A stretch of 42,886 nt of DNA from Saprospirales bacterium (GTDB taxonomy: Bacteria > Bacteroidota > Bacteroidia > Chitinophagales > Saprospiraceae). The translations under genes and the position numbers were made by a program. Position 1 is the stretch's first letter, and each line of letters starts with the position of its first letter. The notes under the pieces were generated by a model. The model saw only the letters and a list, made by a program, of their open reading frames with translations. It was not told the DNA's origin and made no database searches. The stretch spans positions 1 through 42,886 of the forward strand of contig JADJYG010000025.1 in NCBI GenBank assembly GCA_016719895.1. The letters run 5' to 3'. Positions 1-9,011 of the stretch are shown piece by piece.

Positions 1-2283
1 GCCGTAGTTGATTTCCGTGTGGCCGCCGATGATGATGGCGGCGCGGCCGGTATCGCGCATACATTCCAACGCATGAGCGACCATGAACGTGATCGAGCGC
101 TTTGAACGGATACCCGAAATCGCGGTTGACCTCGACCAGGCGGCCAAACGGCGGGTTGGTGAGCACCACATCGAAGGCGCGATGGAACCGGTCCGGGAAC
201 GGTACGGACGCATCCATCTGGTGTATCGCCCGGAAAGGCTGGGTTTTCAAGTGGGCATACCGCACTGGGTCGATTTCGTTGACCACCGTCATTTCCTCCG
301 GGTAGAAGATGGTCAACAGGCCATTTCCGGCAAAGATGGTTCCGTAACACGCCTTTCGTGTCGCGGGTCGCCGATAAACCAACCGGCCGGCAACGCAATC
401 GGTGCGCTGGTGCTGTATTGTTGGAACACCTTTTGGCCGACTGTCTAGGCCGGTGTAGGTTGGTTGAACGCGCCGGTAGAAATCCACCACGGCGTAAAGG
501 CGGCGGTTTTTGTCCTCCTCTCAAATCTGGGCGTCCGCTAATTTCCGGACCAGTTTTACCCAGCAGGGGTTCCGTCAGTTCCCACAGGTATTTTTCGTTG
601 CCGGTGTCTATGCCGGCAGCAGCGGCGATTTTGCGCAGCCTGGTGATGGTCAGTTTTTTGCCTTCCTGGAAAGCCTGTTGAACGCCCCCGGTGTAGGCTT
701 CGATGCTTTGGGTAGGGTCTGTTTCAACCAAGGCGTTTTGTCCTTCCACTTGTTTGAGGTACTGCCCGATCACCTTTTGCTCCCCGGCATCCAGGGCTTC
801 GACAATGATCCGCTCGAAGGCTTCTGCCGGACTTACCTTGTTCCTCGCCGAACAAGGACTCGCCCTGGTTGGCCTTCACAGTTTCGTTGTACCGGGCGAT
901 GGCGGATTTGAACGCTCGCTGACCGGTATTCATCAGCAAGTTCAGCACCAGCATTTCACGGGAATACGGCTCGGTGTCAGCAGGTTTTGCTGGCCGATGA
1001 AATCCGCGAAAGACAGTTTGGAGGCCTTCATTTTCTGCTGGAACACCACGGCGGCGTTGATCGCGTCGATCAGCCGGGCGCCGGGTGTCGGCAGGGCGAT
1101 ATTATCCATAAGGACGGGCAGGGCATTGACGATGGCCTTGCGCAGGCCCGGCCACGCCGTCGGTTTCGGCGGACTGCAAGCTGAGCGGACGCAGCACGAT
1201 GGCGGCCAGGGTCATCTCCACGGAAATATTTTCCGGCCTCGGTAAAGTGCCCGTCGGTGTAGTATTCCGGCACCTGTTGGCGGGTGAGCAGGTGCAGGAG
1301 GCAGCATGCAGAGCAGTTGTTTCTGCGCGTTAGCGTCGGCGTAGAACTCGCTCATGGTGTCGTCGTCCTCGAACAGTTTGGGGATTTGTTTGCCGCAGGC
1401 CGAGTTTTCGCGCAGGATGTTAGACAGTTTGACGGTCTTATCCACCGGCCGCTCGGATTTGGTGCTGGCCTGGTTGTATTTGGCCAATTCCTCCGTGGTA
1501 AGCGCCGGAATATTGTAGTCGATGCGGACCAGGAACGGGGCTTCGATCTGTCCATCCCGGCCGGCAAAAACGGTGCGGTCGGCAAAATCCTTTTCTGCAA
1601 TCCCGAATGCCGAAAGTTCTTCTGCAAAGTCCCGGTAGGCCTGGTAGCCCGGGCCGGCGTATTTCGTCCGGGCCAGTTTGGTGGACATGGTCCGGTTATT
1701 CCCGCTGACCACGAAACCCTCCTTGTTTATAATAGGTGTGCCCTCCGGTGTACGGCCGGTGCTGACGAGCAGACCCGGCTCCAGGTTGCGGGCGTATTCG
1801 TCCACCAGGGCCTGGGCGCCCAGATCGCCGGCGTAATTGCGGTCGTTGACGTTGCCACCGGCGAGGTTGCGAGGATAGCCCGGCGTATCGGCAAAAGTCT
1901 GCTCGTCGTGACTGGCTTTGATGTGGGCCAGGTCCACGACTGCAAACTGCCCCTGGTGTTGTTCCCCGTTGGGCAGATAGATGACCGTTTTTTGCCGGGC
2001 AGGAAGGGAATGGGGTTCCTGGCCAGGCGGTTTTCAAAAATGGTTTCGGCCAGCCACAGGCGACCATTTCCTGATCGGCCACCGGGCGTTTCATGCGGTG
2101 GTATTTGGCAATGGCTTTCACCGTTTCCGATTTTAGCCTGCGCAGCCGGGCTTGGAGGTAGTCCCTGAAATCGAAGGGGTCGTAGAGGCCGGTTTGGCGG
2201 CGGAGGGATTTTAGGTCGCGGTAGGTGGGCGGGACGGTGGGGGTGCGACGGGGTTGTTTGCGAGGGGGTGATTTGGGTTTCAT
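1..2283 (-). pseudogene. Broken polyvalent-protein gene: DdrB/ParB-like domain plus N6-adenine methyltransferase, runs off left edge
   Basis: Reading leftwards from an ATG at 2283, recognisable protein appears in pieces in different frames. The N-terminal piece is KPKSPPRKQ..., then LAETIFENRLARNPIPFLPG, then IYLPNGEQHQGQFAVVDLAH and a long stretch at 1937-1300 with VSGNNRTMSTKLAR, typical of DdrB-like ParB-superfamily domains. Further left, FAGNGLLTIF (bases 320-334 encode FAGNG) is an SAM-binding motif I and VLTNPPFG (NPPFG at 143-157) is the catalytic motif IV of N6-adenine methyltransferases. One break lies in a T6 run at 1988-1993, where one extra base restores the frame; others lie near 2060, 1260, 850-960 and 100. 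The domain order resembles large polyvalent/strawberry-notch-type proteins of conjugative elements and phages (family knowledge). Whether the breaks are real or sequencing errors cannot be decided here. Confidence 0.6.
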
Positions 2284-2346
2284 GTTGCAAATATGACGTT
2301 AAAAAACGTGAATTTGCAAGGAAATGCCGGGAATTCTTTTACACTT

Positions 2347-3000
2347 CTAAAATTGCATGAAGAGGTGCCTGATAATGAATTGTCGGTCGTCCAGGGTATG
2401 TGATGAGAAATAACAAATAGCAAATGATGCTGCTTCGTCTTTTTGAATCAAACCAATCCGAGGTAAAAGGTTTCGGGTTTGAATTAGCCTATTGATGGCA
2501 GAAATTACCTGGGTTTCATTGCCCTGCACAATATAGCCAACCAAACAGCCTTCAGGATACCTCCCTGAAACAAGATTTTCTATGCCGGTATCAATGTACC
2601 TTCCTCTATATTTGGAAGCGCTGACCTTTGAGCCGTCTGTTTTCTCCCAGTCATCGTGCGACAAGTTTTTGGCTTCGGCGTAAAAATCCATTTCCTCTTG
2701 TTTCCATTGGGTAAACTTAAAATCTACTCTTGGTGCTCCCAACGGATCATCTTCTCCTTCCGTCACACCTGCATCATAAATTGGCACCTGATGATTGACT
2801 GAAATTTGATTAGAGCGCAAAAACCCAGTCTGCTTAATCTTTTCAACAAGATGTGCAGTGATCTTGTCTTCTTTCCAATTCACATCATATTTTCTATCGG
2901 ATACCATTTTGTCATAACCACGCTGCAAAGCTTCTAAGCAGAGCATGACAAAATTAAACTTCACACCTTGTACGAAGGTATTATTAACTCTCCTGTTCAT
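2347..3000 (-). CDS. PD-(D/E)xK nuclease-like protein, probable restriction partner
   Basis: 217 aa. Residues RVDFKF (Asp93) and, 15 residues on, FYAEAK (Glu109, Lys111) form a D-x(n)-E-x-K pattern typical of the PD-(D/E)xK nuclease fold, preceded by an acidic residue near position 44. I therefore infer a DNA endonuclease; no specific family was recognised. The ATG at 3000 is preferred over an upstream in-frame TTG at 3006. The gene overlaps the end of the methyltransferase gene by 17 bases, which points to translational coupling in one operon. With the methyltransferase and controller it would form a restriction-modification-like unit. An alternative is a DNA-binding accessory protein that has lost catalysis. 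Confidence 0.65.
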   Translation of the reverse strand: MNRRVNNTFVQGVKFNFVMLCLEALQRGYDKMVSDRKYDVNWKEDKITAHLVEKIKQTGFLRSNQISVNHQVPIYDAGVTEGEDDPLGAPRVDFKFTQWKQEEMDFYAEAKNLSHDDWEKTDGSKVSASKYRGRYIDTGIENLVSGRYPEGCLVGYIVQGNETQVISAINRLIQTRNLLPRIGLIQKDEAASFAICYFSSHTLDDRQFIIRHLFMQF

Positions 3001-6000
3001 GTTCAACAGTTAGTATTTCGAGGATAATTTCATCTGCATCGTTCAATCCCATTGAGCGAGTCCAGAAACGTTTTTCGTTTGGTTTGACGAGATAAATAAT
3101 ATCATCGTTATAGTAACGTAAAAATTTTCGATAGTAAATACTCTCGGAATGCTCCCGATAGGTATATTGTTCTAATTTCGTCAATATCTGATTGATTTCA
3201 CTCCCTGGAAGTTGTCGGATAGTGTCAGATTCTTGCCCTTGATTTAAATGCAGAACTATTACATTGAGAGGTGTCCCTTTGTGAACATCTAATATGGAAG
3301 CCGAAACAGATATTTCAGGTGTGTATTTCAAAAACTCATTTATAGTCTTGCATAAGTAATGAGCGTAGGCATTGCTGTCATCCAATGAACATGGTTTGTA
3401 TGCATTAGATTTTTGCCCTGACTGAAAGGCGTCAAGTTGGTAGTTTAGTAAATCCTCAATCAAGATTTTATCAGTTTCGGAGAGGTTTAGGGCCTCCCAA
3501 AAGGTAGCCTCAATTTCACGTTCCAAAGCAGCTATTTGTGATTCAACGTAAAAAAATTCATTTTTTTGATTAGCAATGATATCATCTACATGGCTGATTA
3601 TTTTTTCTTTTATTTCTATAGAGAGAGAAAAACAAAGATCAGGGAGTTCAAGGATTTCATTAGGTTTGACACGATCTCGTTCAATTCCCCAGTCAGCCGT
3701 AGTCAAAAATAATAGATAAAACGCAATTTTTGAATTAAGAAAGGCTACTAATATTTTTAAATCCGTTTCATTAATAGATTGAATTCCATACACGGTATCT
3801 TGGAAAGAACAATCATAGTCTGAAAAAGCAGCACAAAAACGCCTTTCCTTTTGGCCTTCTTTTATTAGAATATGTGGGCTATTAAAGACTTTTTTATTGC
3901 CAAGTCTTTTAAACAAGGTGGTTTCAATTTTCTGAGTATTTCCTTTTGGCGTGAAGTAGCGGACTATTCTTTTCGCAGCTAAGTATGGTAACTCTTTGAT
4001 TTCTTCATCTTTTGTGGGTTTAGATCGTTGCGATAGCAGTCTAAAGCCTACTCCTTTTTCCCATTCATTGGCATTTAAATATTCTTCCAGTTTGGGATAC
4101 CCTAAATAGTTGTTTATCAAAGTGTAGTCCCGCTCCGTTCCCCACATCGCCGCCTTCCAAATCTTTGTATCAACCTTCTGGCACTCTTCCCTTGGCAGGT
4201 ACTTCACATCAGTTGGGTCAATAGCGATGCCGTCGATGATGCGGTTTTTAATGGCAGTAGTCGGAGCGCAATACATCACCTTGTCAGAAGGCTGCACTGG
4301 GACTTGAGCGGAGTAAAGAAAAATGCTTATCGGCCGAACTGTAGAGGCAAACAAATTCCTGCCCCTGCCTTGCGGCACCCGGCGTAGGATGGAAAAATTA
4401 TACACCTTCTCGACGTAGCAATCATTAAACAAAAAGCGCCGAAAGTTCCGGTGTTTGTTGCCCGTATTAAACAAGATTTTGCTGGTAGAAATAAGGGCAA
4501 TTTTGCCGGTAGGACAAAGTTCGGTAGCGCGATGCAAAAAGGCTTCGACGGTTTCATTTCCAAAGCCGCGCTTTTCCAAATATGCTCGTACCTTTTTATC
4601 AACCGTGCGGCCACCAAATGGAGGGTTGCCCACCAGCAGGTCGTATTCGACCATCTCGAAATACCCACTTTCAAGGCTACTCATGCAGAACAAATTATTT
4701 CCTTGTCTATCCGGGTCTCCAGATTTAGGGTCATAAATGAGGTAAGGGAAAGTTACCGTTTGCCAAAGTGTTTTTGGTTCCAACCTATCAATCATGGCAA
4801 GGTATAGGCTGAAAGCGGCAACTTTTATGGCTTCTTTCTTTATCTCAATTTCAAAAATATTATCGAGTACAATTTGTTTGGCAATGTCATAAGTGATCTG
4901 TTTTCCCGGATTTGCCATCTGCCACCGGTCAATCAGGCGGCTTAATACTCCAACCAAAAAAATTCCCGACCCGCATGTGGGATCTAAAACTTTGATGTTG
5001 TAATTGTTATTTTCGTCCGAAGCGTGTGGCAAAACCTCGTTGAGCACAAATTCTGCTAACGGGTGCGGTGTATAAAATGCGCCGGCAGCATTTTTCTGTG
5101 CCTCGCCGATCTCTTCGGACAAAAAGTCCTCATAAATTTCACTGATGAGTTGAATAGGAATCACCTTAAAATCAAAAATACGCCAATCCGGAAACAGACT
5201 GTTCATGTTCGGCCAAAAGCATCTTTTGATTTGTTGTAAATGGCCATGATTGACGATATTCCGTTCTGTCTCGGTAACCGGGCTTAAATTGCCGTTAAAC
5301 GACCGTTCGAGCTTGTCGAATACCTGATAGGTGATATTCAGGTCATCAAGGACTTCGAAGTAACCATTCTTTGCTTCATATAGTCGAACATCCGTCGCCC
5401 CTCTGTCTTCTAAATATAAGAGGAACAAGGAACGGAGTAGTAAATCGTGGATAACCTCCAGGGGTAGCCCTTTTTTGTAAAGAATTTGGCGAGTCTGCTT
5501 AAGGCTATCGATTAAGGCCCGATCAACACGGGTTTCATTTTTAACTTGCCTGGCGAACTCATCCTGTTTCCAAAACCCACCCGTTTCGATGGATGTTTTA
5601 TGAAATACCTCTTTTAAGGTATTAAGATCGTCGATTGCCTGCTTGGTTGCCTGGAAAAGTTCGAGTTGATCTGCATCTTTTGTAAGGTTGCGAGGCGTTT
5701 CGTAGCAATTGTAAATCCGAATCTCTACCGGACTTTCGGCATACAAAAACGGTACTTTGCCCTGATTCCATATTTTTCGCTGAATAGCGAGCAATTTTTT
5801 CAGCACCGGCTCCCGAAAATCCGGCACTGCTTTGAAATATACTGAAGGAAATTCTCCTGAGAAATAAATCGCATCGATGCCAAAATCATTCTCCTTGACC
5901 TGGTTGACGTAATGCCGCTTCAGTGCAGACAATCCGCCGGCATCCGCTTCAACGTCTACGACGCCAAGGGTAAAATCAAGCAAATTAATGATGTCTAATC

Positions 6001-6010
6001 CGGCGGTCAT
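2984..6010 (-). CDS. N6-adenine DNA methyltransferase, Eco57I/HsdM-like, 1008 aa
   Basis: The catalytic core lies in the middle: AFYTPHPLAEFVL (about 311-323), SAM motif I DPTCGSGIFL (343-352) and catalytic motif IV NPPFGG (462-467). The N-terminal 300 residues contain the LLRSLFLLYLEDRG stretch (191-204) common in large stand-alone adenine methyltransferases of type IIG and related systems. The C-terminal half lacks an obvious catalytic motif and probably holds target recognition and a coiled region around 850-880. Expected reaction: transfer of methyl from SAM to adenine N6 in a specific DNA site. The gene is 15 bases downstream of the S24 controller and overlaps the nuclease-like gene, so all three look co-transcribed. 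Base composition is visibly more AT-rich than the copper genes, as is common for acquired defence cassettes. It could be a phage-defence methylase rather than classical type II. Confidence 0.85.
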   Translation of the reverse strand: MTAGLDIINLLDFTLGVVDVEADAGGLSALKRHYVNQVKENDFGIDAIYFSGEFPSVYFKAVPDFREPVLKKLLAIQRKIWNQGKVPFLYAESPVEIRIYNCYETPRNLTKDADQLELFQATKQAIDDLNTLKEVFHKTSIETGGFWKQDEFARQVKNETRVDRALIDSLKQTRQILYKKGLPLEVIHDLLLRSLFLLYLEDRGATDVRLYEAKNGYFEVLDDLNITYQVFDKLERSFNGNLSPVTETERNIVNHGHLQQIKRCFWPNMNSLFPDWRIFDFKVIPIQLISEIYEDFLSEEIGEAQKNAAGAFYTPHPLAEFVLNEVLPHASDENNNYNIKVLDPTCGSGIFLVGVLSRLIDRWQMANPGKQITYDIAKQIVLDNIFEIEIKKEAIKVAAFSLYLAMIDRLEPKTLWQTVTFPYLIYDPKSGDPDRQGNNLFCMSSLESGYFEMVEYDLLVGNPPFGGRTVDKKVRAYLEKRGFGNETVEAFLHRATELCPTGKIALISTSKILFNTGNKHRNFRRFLFNDCYVEKVYNFSILRRVPQGRGRNLFASTVRPISIFLYSAQVPVQPSDKVMYCAPTTAIKNRIIDGIAIDPTDVKYLPREECQKVDTKIWKAAMWGTERDYTLINNYLGYPKLEEYLNANEWEKGVGFRLLSQRSKPTKDEEIKELPYLAAKRIVRYFTPKGNTQKIETTLFKRLGNKKVFNSPHILIKEGQKERRFCAAFSDYDCSFQDTVYGIQSINETDLKILVAFLNSKIAFYLLFLTTADWGIERDRVKPNEILELPDLCFSLSIEIKEKIISHVDDIIANQKNEFFYVESQIAALEREIEATFWEALNLSETDKILIEDLLNYQLDAFQSGQKSNAYKPCSLDDSNAYAHYLCKTINEFLKYTPEISVSASILDVHKGTPLNVIVLHLNQGQESDTIRQLPGSEINQILTKLEQYTYREHSESIYYRKFLRYYNDDIIYLVKPNEKRFWTRSMGLNDADEIILEILTVEHEQES

Positions 6011-6025
6011 TTACAGTTTCTCACT

Positions 6026-6802
6026 TTAGTGGTTGTTATAAGTCAGAATGCTCAGCTTTTGTTCGATGGCTTGCAATTTATCAAAAATCGCTTCGCTGGT
6101 ATTGCTGGGGTCATCTGGAAATCCGAGGTAGGCAACCATTTCCCAAGCTTCAAACACATCCGTAACGCTTACTGTAAAAGGTAAAAATTCTGGGTTGTCG
6201 GAAAACAATACCAATTTCCGGTTTTGCCCGATCTCGTTGATGACCCTTTTGAAAACCACACCTTCGTTTTTCAACACCAGGATGTATCGTTTTCCATTTT
6301 TCAAATCCTGCCACTGATCTACGTACCTTCCAACTACAATAAAACCTTGGTGGATGGGCGGCATGGATTTCCCTTGGATTTCAAATGCCCGATAAGTCCC
6401 ATCGGATAGTCCTGGCAAGTTGAAACGGGGTAGATCTTGAATAAATTCGGGGTTGCTAAAGCCGATTGCATAACCGGCGACCGCGTTTCCCGGAACTAAT
6501 TCTATATTTTCTTTCCGATTTTCATTGACCGTAACCGCAACCACCCGTAAGCCATCAGCATAAATATTGGGAGGCTCTGAATTTCGCTGATGAAACAGTG
6601 GAACACCCAAATCAACAGTTAGTAAATCGGTGGGGTTTACATCAAAATATCTGGCAATTTTTAATAACAGGCTGGCGATGGGCTCCGTTTTGCCTCTTTC
6701 ATAATCTGCGTAGGTTGTCCGGTTTATTTCAAGTGCATCCGCCACATGCTCCTGTGTTTCCTTGCGTTGCCTCCGTAAATATTTCAGGTTGTTTGCAAGC
6801 AT
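6026..6802 (-). CDS. XRE-family regulator with S24 (LexA/CI-like) domain
   Basis: 258 aa. Residues 3-60 form a helix-turn-helix domain (TQEHVADALEINRTTYADYERG). The second half is an S24 self-cleaving domain: NAVAGYAIGF contains an Ala109-Gly110 dipeptide in the usual cleavage context, QGKSMPP carries the nucleophile-like Ser146, and VVFKRV carries the general-base-like Lys185. A short coiled C-terminus (SEAIFDKLQAIEQKLSIL) ends it. It is the first gene of the cassette with the methyltransferase and nuclease, so it probably acts as their controller, perhaps released by DNA damage through RecA-stimulated cleavage (inference). ATG at 6802 sits at the edge of a perfect inverted repeat, as expected of an autoregulated gene. 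Confidence 0.88.
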   Translation of the reverse strand: MLANNLKYLRRQRKETQEHVADALEINRTTYADYERGKTEPIASLLLKIARYFDVNPTDLLTVDLGVPLFHQRNSEPPNIYADGLRVVAVTVNENRKENIELVPGNAVAGYAIGFSNPEFIQDLPRFNLPGLSDGTYRAFEIQGKSMPPIHQGFIVVGRYVDQWQDLKNGKRYILVLKNEGVVFKRVINEIGQNRKLVLFSDNPEFLPFTVSVTDVFEAWEMVAYLGFPDDPSNTSEAIFDKLQAIEQKLSILTYNNH

Positions 6803-6823
6803 TTGACGGAATTTTCGTCAAAT
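6801..6823. promoter_or_regulatory. Perfect inverted repeat, probable operator of the S24 controller
   Basis: ATTTGACG (6801-6808) is separated by 7 bases from its exact reverse complement CGTCAAAT (6816-6823). The left arm overlaps the last two bases of the controller start codon on the minus strand, so a bound protein would block translation initiation or early transcription. A degenerate half-site, ACATCAAA, follows near 6842-6849. Position and symmetry fit self-repression by the neighbouring XRE/S24 dimer. Binding is inferred. Confidence 0.55.
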
Positions 6824-6976
6824 GTCGGGATTTTCGGAATTTACATCAAAGTTTATTGGCCGATATTTTTTCATGTTTGCTAAAAATCCAAATTCATATA
6901 CCCTAAATACCACCTTAGATCGCACCAAACCCTTAAGGGCGGCACTTCAAAGCTAGTTAATGGCATGCTCCTCACC

Positions 6977-7576
6977 TTATTCAACCAGTTCCAAATACTT
7001 TCTATACGTCGCTCCTTTGCGCTCCAAATACCCCTCCCAGCCATTAAACCGAATCACTTCATCCCGCGAGTACCCCAACCGCCGCAAATGATACCCCACC
7101 ATCGCCCCTGTCCGGTCGTACCCATGCAGGCAATGGATCAGGCAGCGGCCTTCCAAGAGCTGCCAGTGAATAGTCGAAGCGGCATTACCGGCCTGCGCAT
7201 TGATCAATTTGAAATCAACCTTTCGTTTTTCACAGAACGCCTCTTCTTGCTCAGCAGGTACCCCACCGGAGTCTTTGCCGTTGCCATTCAAGCGGATGAC
7301 GCGCCGGATCAATCCTTTTCGGAGCAGAGAGTCCAGTTGATCCAGGGTGAGTTGCGCGGAGCGATAATTATACCGTTCGCCCGGCACCTTGAACACATAA
7401 CCCGGCAGGTCGATGTCGCGCAAATGAGGACGTTCCCGGCCAGCGTATTTTTTATTGGCTTCCCCAAGTATCCACGCGACACAAAGGCAAAACCCGAAAA
7501 ACAGCAAGTTACGGGAAAGGTCGGGTGTTCCGGGTTTAGGTTTAGGAGCGACACGTTTGGGTTGGCGCTTGTTCAT
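6977..7576 (-). CDS. Membrane-anchored tyrosine/dual-specificity phosphatase-like protein
   Basis: 199 aa from the ATG at 7576; an in-frame GTG at 7600 would overlap the upstream gene and is less likely. A single hydrophobic segment (residues 23-38, LLFFGFCLCVAWIL) follows a very basic N-terminus, suggesting one membrane anchor with the remainder outside the cytoplasm or a membrane-tethered enzyme. The PTP signature is complete: HCLHGYDRTG (148-157), that is Cys-x5-Arg with Cys149 and Arg155. GNAAST and the WEGYLE tail resemble bacterial dual-specificity phosphatases. Substrate unknown: phosphotyrosine, phosphoinositide or another phosphoester. It lies 14 bases after the small unknown gene, so probably in one operon with it. 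Confidence 0.8.
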   Translation of the reverse strand: MNKRQPKRVAPKPKPGTPDLSRNLLFFGFCLCVAWILGEANKKYAGRERPHLRDIDLPGYVFKVPGERYNYRSAQLTLDQLDSLLRKGLIRRVIRLNGNGKDSGGVPAEQEEAFCEKRKVDFKLINAQAGNAASTIHWQLLEGRCLIHCLHGYDRTGAMVGYHLRRLGYSRDEVIRFNGWEGYLERKGATYRKYLELVE

Positions 7577-7590
7577 ATCAAATCTTGGAA

Positions 7591-7878
7591 TTAGCGGCAC
7601 CGATAAATAACCATCGCCACAGACGACAAAAACACCTCACCGCATTGGCCACCGGTATTGACTATTTTCGCTTTACCGACTTCAAGCGTATCGGGTCGGT
7701 AGGCGGATATTGGCCGACTCGGATCCCGGTGCTGTATCTGCCCCAGTATCTCGGCATTCAATTTTTCGATATTTGGGATTTTGTTGTACCCGACATCTTC
7801 GCCATGTTCATCGGCAAAGGTTCCATTGCTAAATTTCCCGCACAGGAAATCGTTGATTGAAATTTCGAAGAAGACCAT
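7591..7878 (-). CDS. Small protein of unknown function, 95 aa
   Basis: ATG at 7876-7878. I do not recognise the family. The protein has two Cys in the last third (GGQCGEV and YRCR), a hydrophobic stretch near the C-terminus (EVFLSSVAMVIYRCR) and no clear signal peptide. It lies between the amidase and phosphatase genes on the same strand with short gaps (36 and 14 bases), so co-transcription is likely. Confidence 0.5.
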   Translation of the reverse strand: MVFFEISINDFLCGKFSNGTFADEHGEDVGYNKIPNIEKLNAEILGQIQHRDPSRPISAYRPDTLEVGKAKIVNTGGQCGEVFLSSVAMVIYRCR

Positions 7879-7914
7879 ATCGGTAGCTTTAATTTGGATG
7901 AATAGTATTTGCTG

Positions 7915-8718
7915 TTAAGCCTGTTTTCTCAGGTATTTTCCTGAAACCCATTCCTGCCGGTTCGCCGCAATTCTGCACCAGTTATTCTTTTCCTCGTACA
8001 CACGCAGGACGGCCCCGGTGGACGTGACATTTATCCGGCGACCGGTCACATCCGGTTTGTCCCGAATATTGAGGTTATTGGTTGTCACAGTTGCATAGTA
8101 GGCGATGGATAGCGGTGGCTGATCCGGCTGATGGTCAAGGATTTCCTGGACATGTGGGAGAAAGTTCGTTTCCGCCGCTTCGACGGTGTTGCCGCCAAAA
8201 AAATTCGAGCCCGGGCAGGATTTGGTCATGCCGGCGTCGTTGGTGCGTTGGCCCGTTTTCAGGTCGAACCAGTGGTGATACACGACTTGATTGGAATTGA
8301 CCGGGATTCGGAAACGCCGGCACAACGCCGCGGTTACCTGTAAAATGGCCTCGCGCTGCTCCGGCCGCATCTCATCGCCGCCAATATCAAAATTGCCGAT
8401 GTTCTCGATGCAGATGGAATGTGCATTGAATCCAAAAATACAGGCTGGAGACGATTCCAGGCTCCTGCCGGTCACGATCATACCATCGGGAAAAATGCTG
8501 AAATGCTGGCCGATGTCCTGCCAGCCGTTCATCAGGGTATGAAAATGCTGCATCCCCTTTTGCAGGGCGAAATGGTTTTTGCCGTTGAAGCCGGCATAGT
8601 TTGGAGCATAGGTATGATGCAGCTGTAAGGTAAACACCGTCCGGGCAACACTTTGTGCGGTAAGCCAGGCCTCAAACTTGGTAGGTGCGATTAGTGTAAA
8701 ACCGTATTGCTTAGTCAT
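7915..8718 (-). CDS. N-acetylmuramoyl-L-alanine amidase (Amidase_2/PGRP type) with C-terminal SH3 domain
   Basis: 267 aa. The N-terminal catalytic domain shows the zinc-site pattern of Amidase_2 enzymes: QLHHTY (His34-His35), YHHW (His148-His149) and KSCPG (Cys168). Residues 207-267 form a bacterial SH3 domain (TTNNLNIRDKPDVTGRR ... WVSGKYL), usually a cell-wall-binding module. Expected activity: cleavage of the amide bond between N-acetylmuramic acid and L-alanine in peptidoglycan. No signal peptide is visible, which fits either phage-type endolysins or enzymes with another export route. The ATG at 8718 is preceded by a strong promoter match at 8853-8885. It probably heads a transcript with the next two genes. 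Confidence 0.88.
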   Translation of the reverse strand: MTKQYGFTLIAPTKFEAWLTAQSVARTVFTLQLHHTYAPNYAGFNGKNHFALQKGMQHFHTLMNGWQDIGQHFSIFPDGMIVTGRSLESSPACIFGFNAHSICIENIGNFDIGGDEMRPEQREAILQVTAALCRRFRIPVNSNQVVYHHWFDLKTGQRTNDAGMTKSCPGSNFFGGNTVEAAETNFLPHVQEILDHQPDQPPLSIAYYATVTTNNLNIRDKPDVTGRRINVTSTGAVLRVYEEKNNWCRIAANRQEWVSGKYLRKQA

Positions 8719-8852
8719 GTTGTGCGATTTTCCTGAAAGACAAAAAGCCGGGCAGGGCGAAAGGCTGAAATTCTCCTTTGAGGGGCTTGATGTGCTCGGG
8801 GCCTTTAGTGCCCTGCGTCAGTATTATTTTTTTGAAGCGCATTTGTTCGTTG

Positions 8853-8885
8853 CAAATATAGGGCCTAAAAGATATGATTTGCAAA
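8853..8885 (-). promoter_or_regulatory. Bacteroidota-type promoter for the amidase gene
   Basis: On the minus strand, TTTG (8885-8882) is followed after 21 bases by TATATTTG (8860-8853), an exact match to the Bacteroidota -7 consensus TAnnTTTG and a good match to the -33 box. It would give an untranslated leader of about 130 bases before the amidase ATG. Confidence 0.6.
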
Positions 8886-8978
8886 CCGGCTACCGGCTTT
8901 TCGATCAAATTCCACGAATTACTTAGCATGTACGTTGTCGTTGAACTAAAAAGCGCGTTTCGTGCATTTCAAAATGGC

Positions 8979-8986
8979 TATTTTTG
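8979..8986 (+). promoter_or_regulatory. Bacteroidota-type -7 promoter box upstream of the Cys-rich gene
   Basis: TATTTTTG matches TAnnTTTG exactly and lies 25 bases before the ATG at 9012. No convincing -33 TTG box sits at the usual distance, so the promoter may need an activator or an alternative sigma factor. It is divergent from the amidase promoter about 100 bases away. Confidence 0.4.
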
Positions 8987-9011
8987 CGCTCGTTTAATTT
9001 TTATCGCCCGT

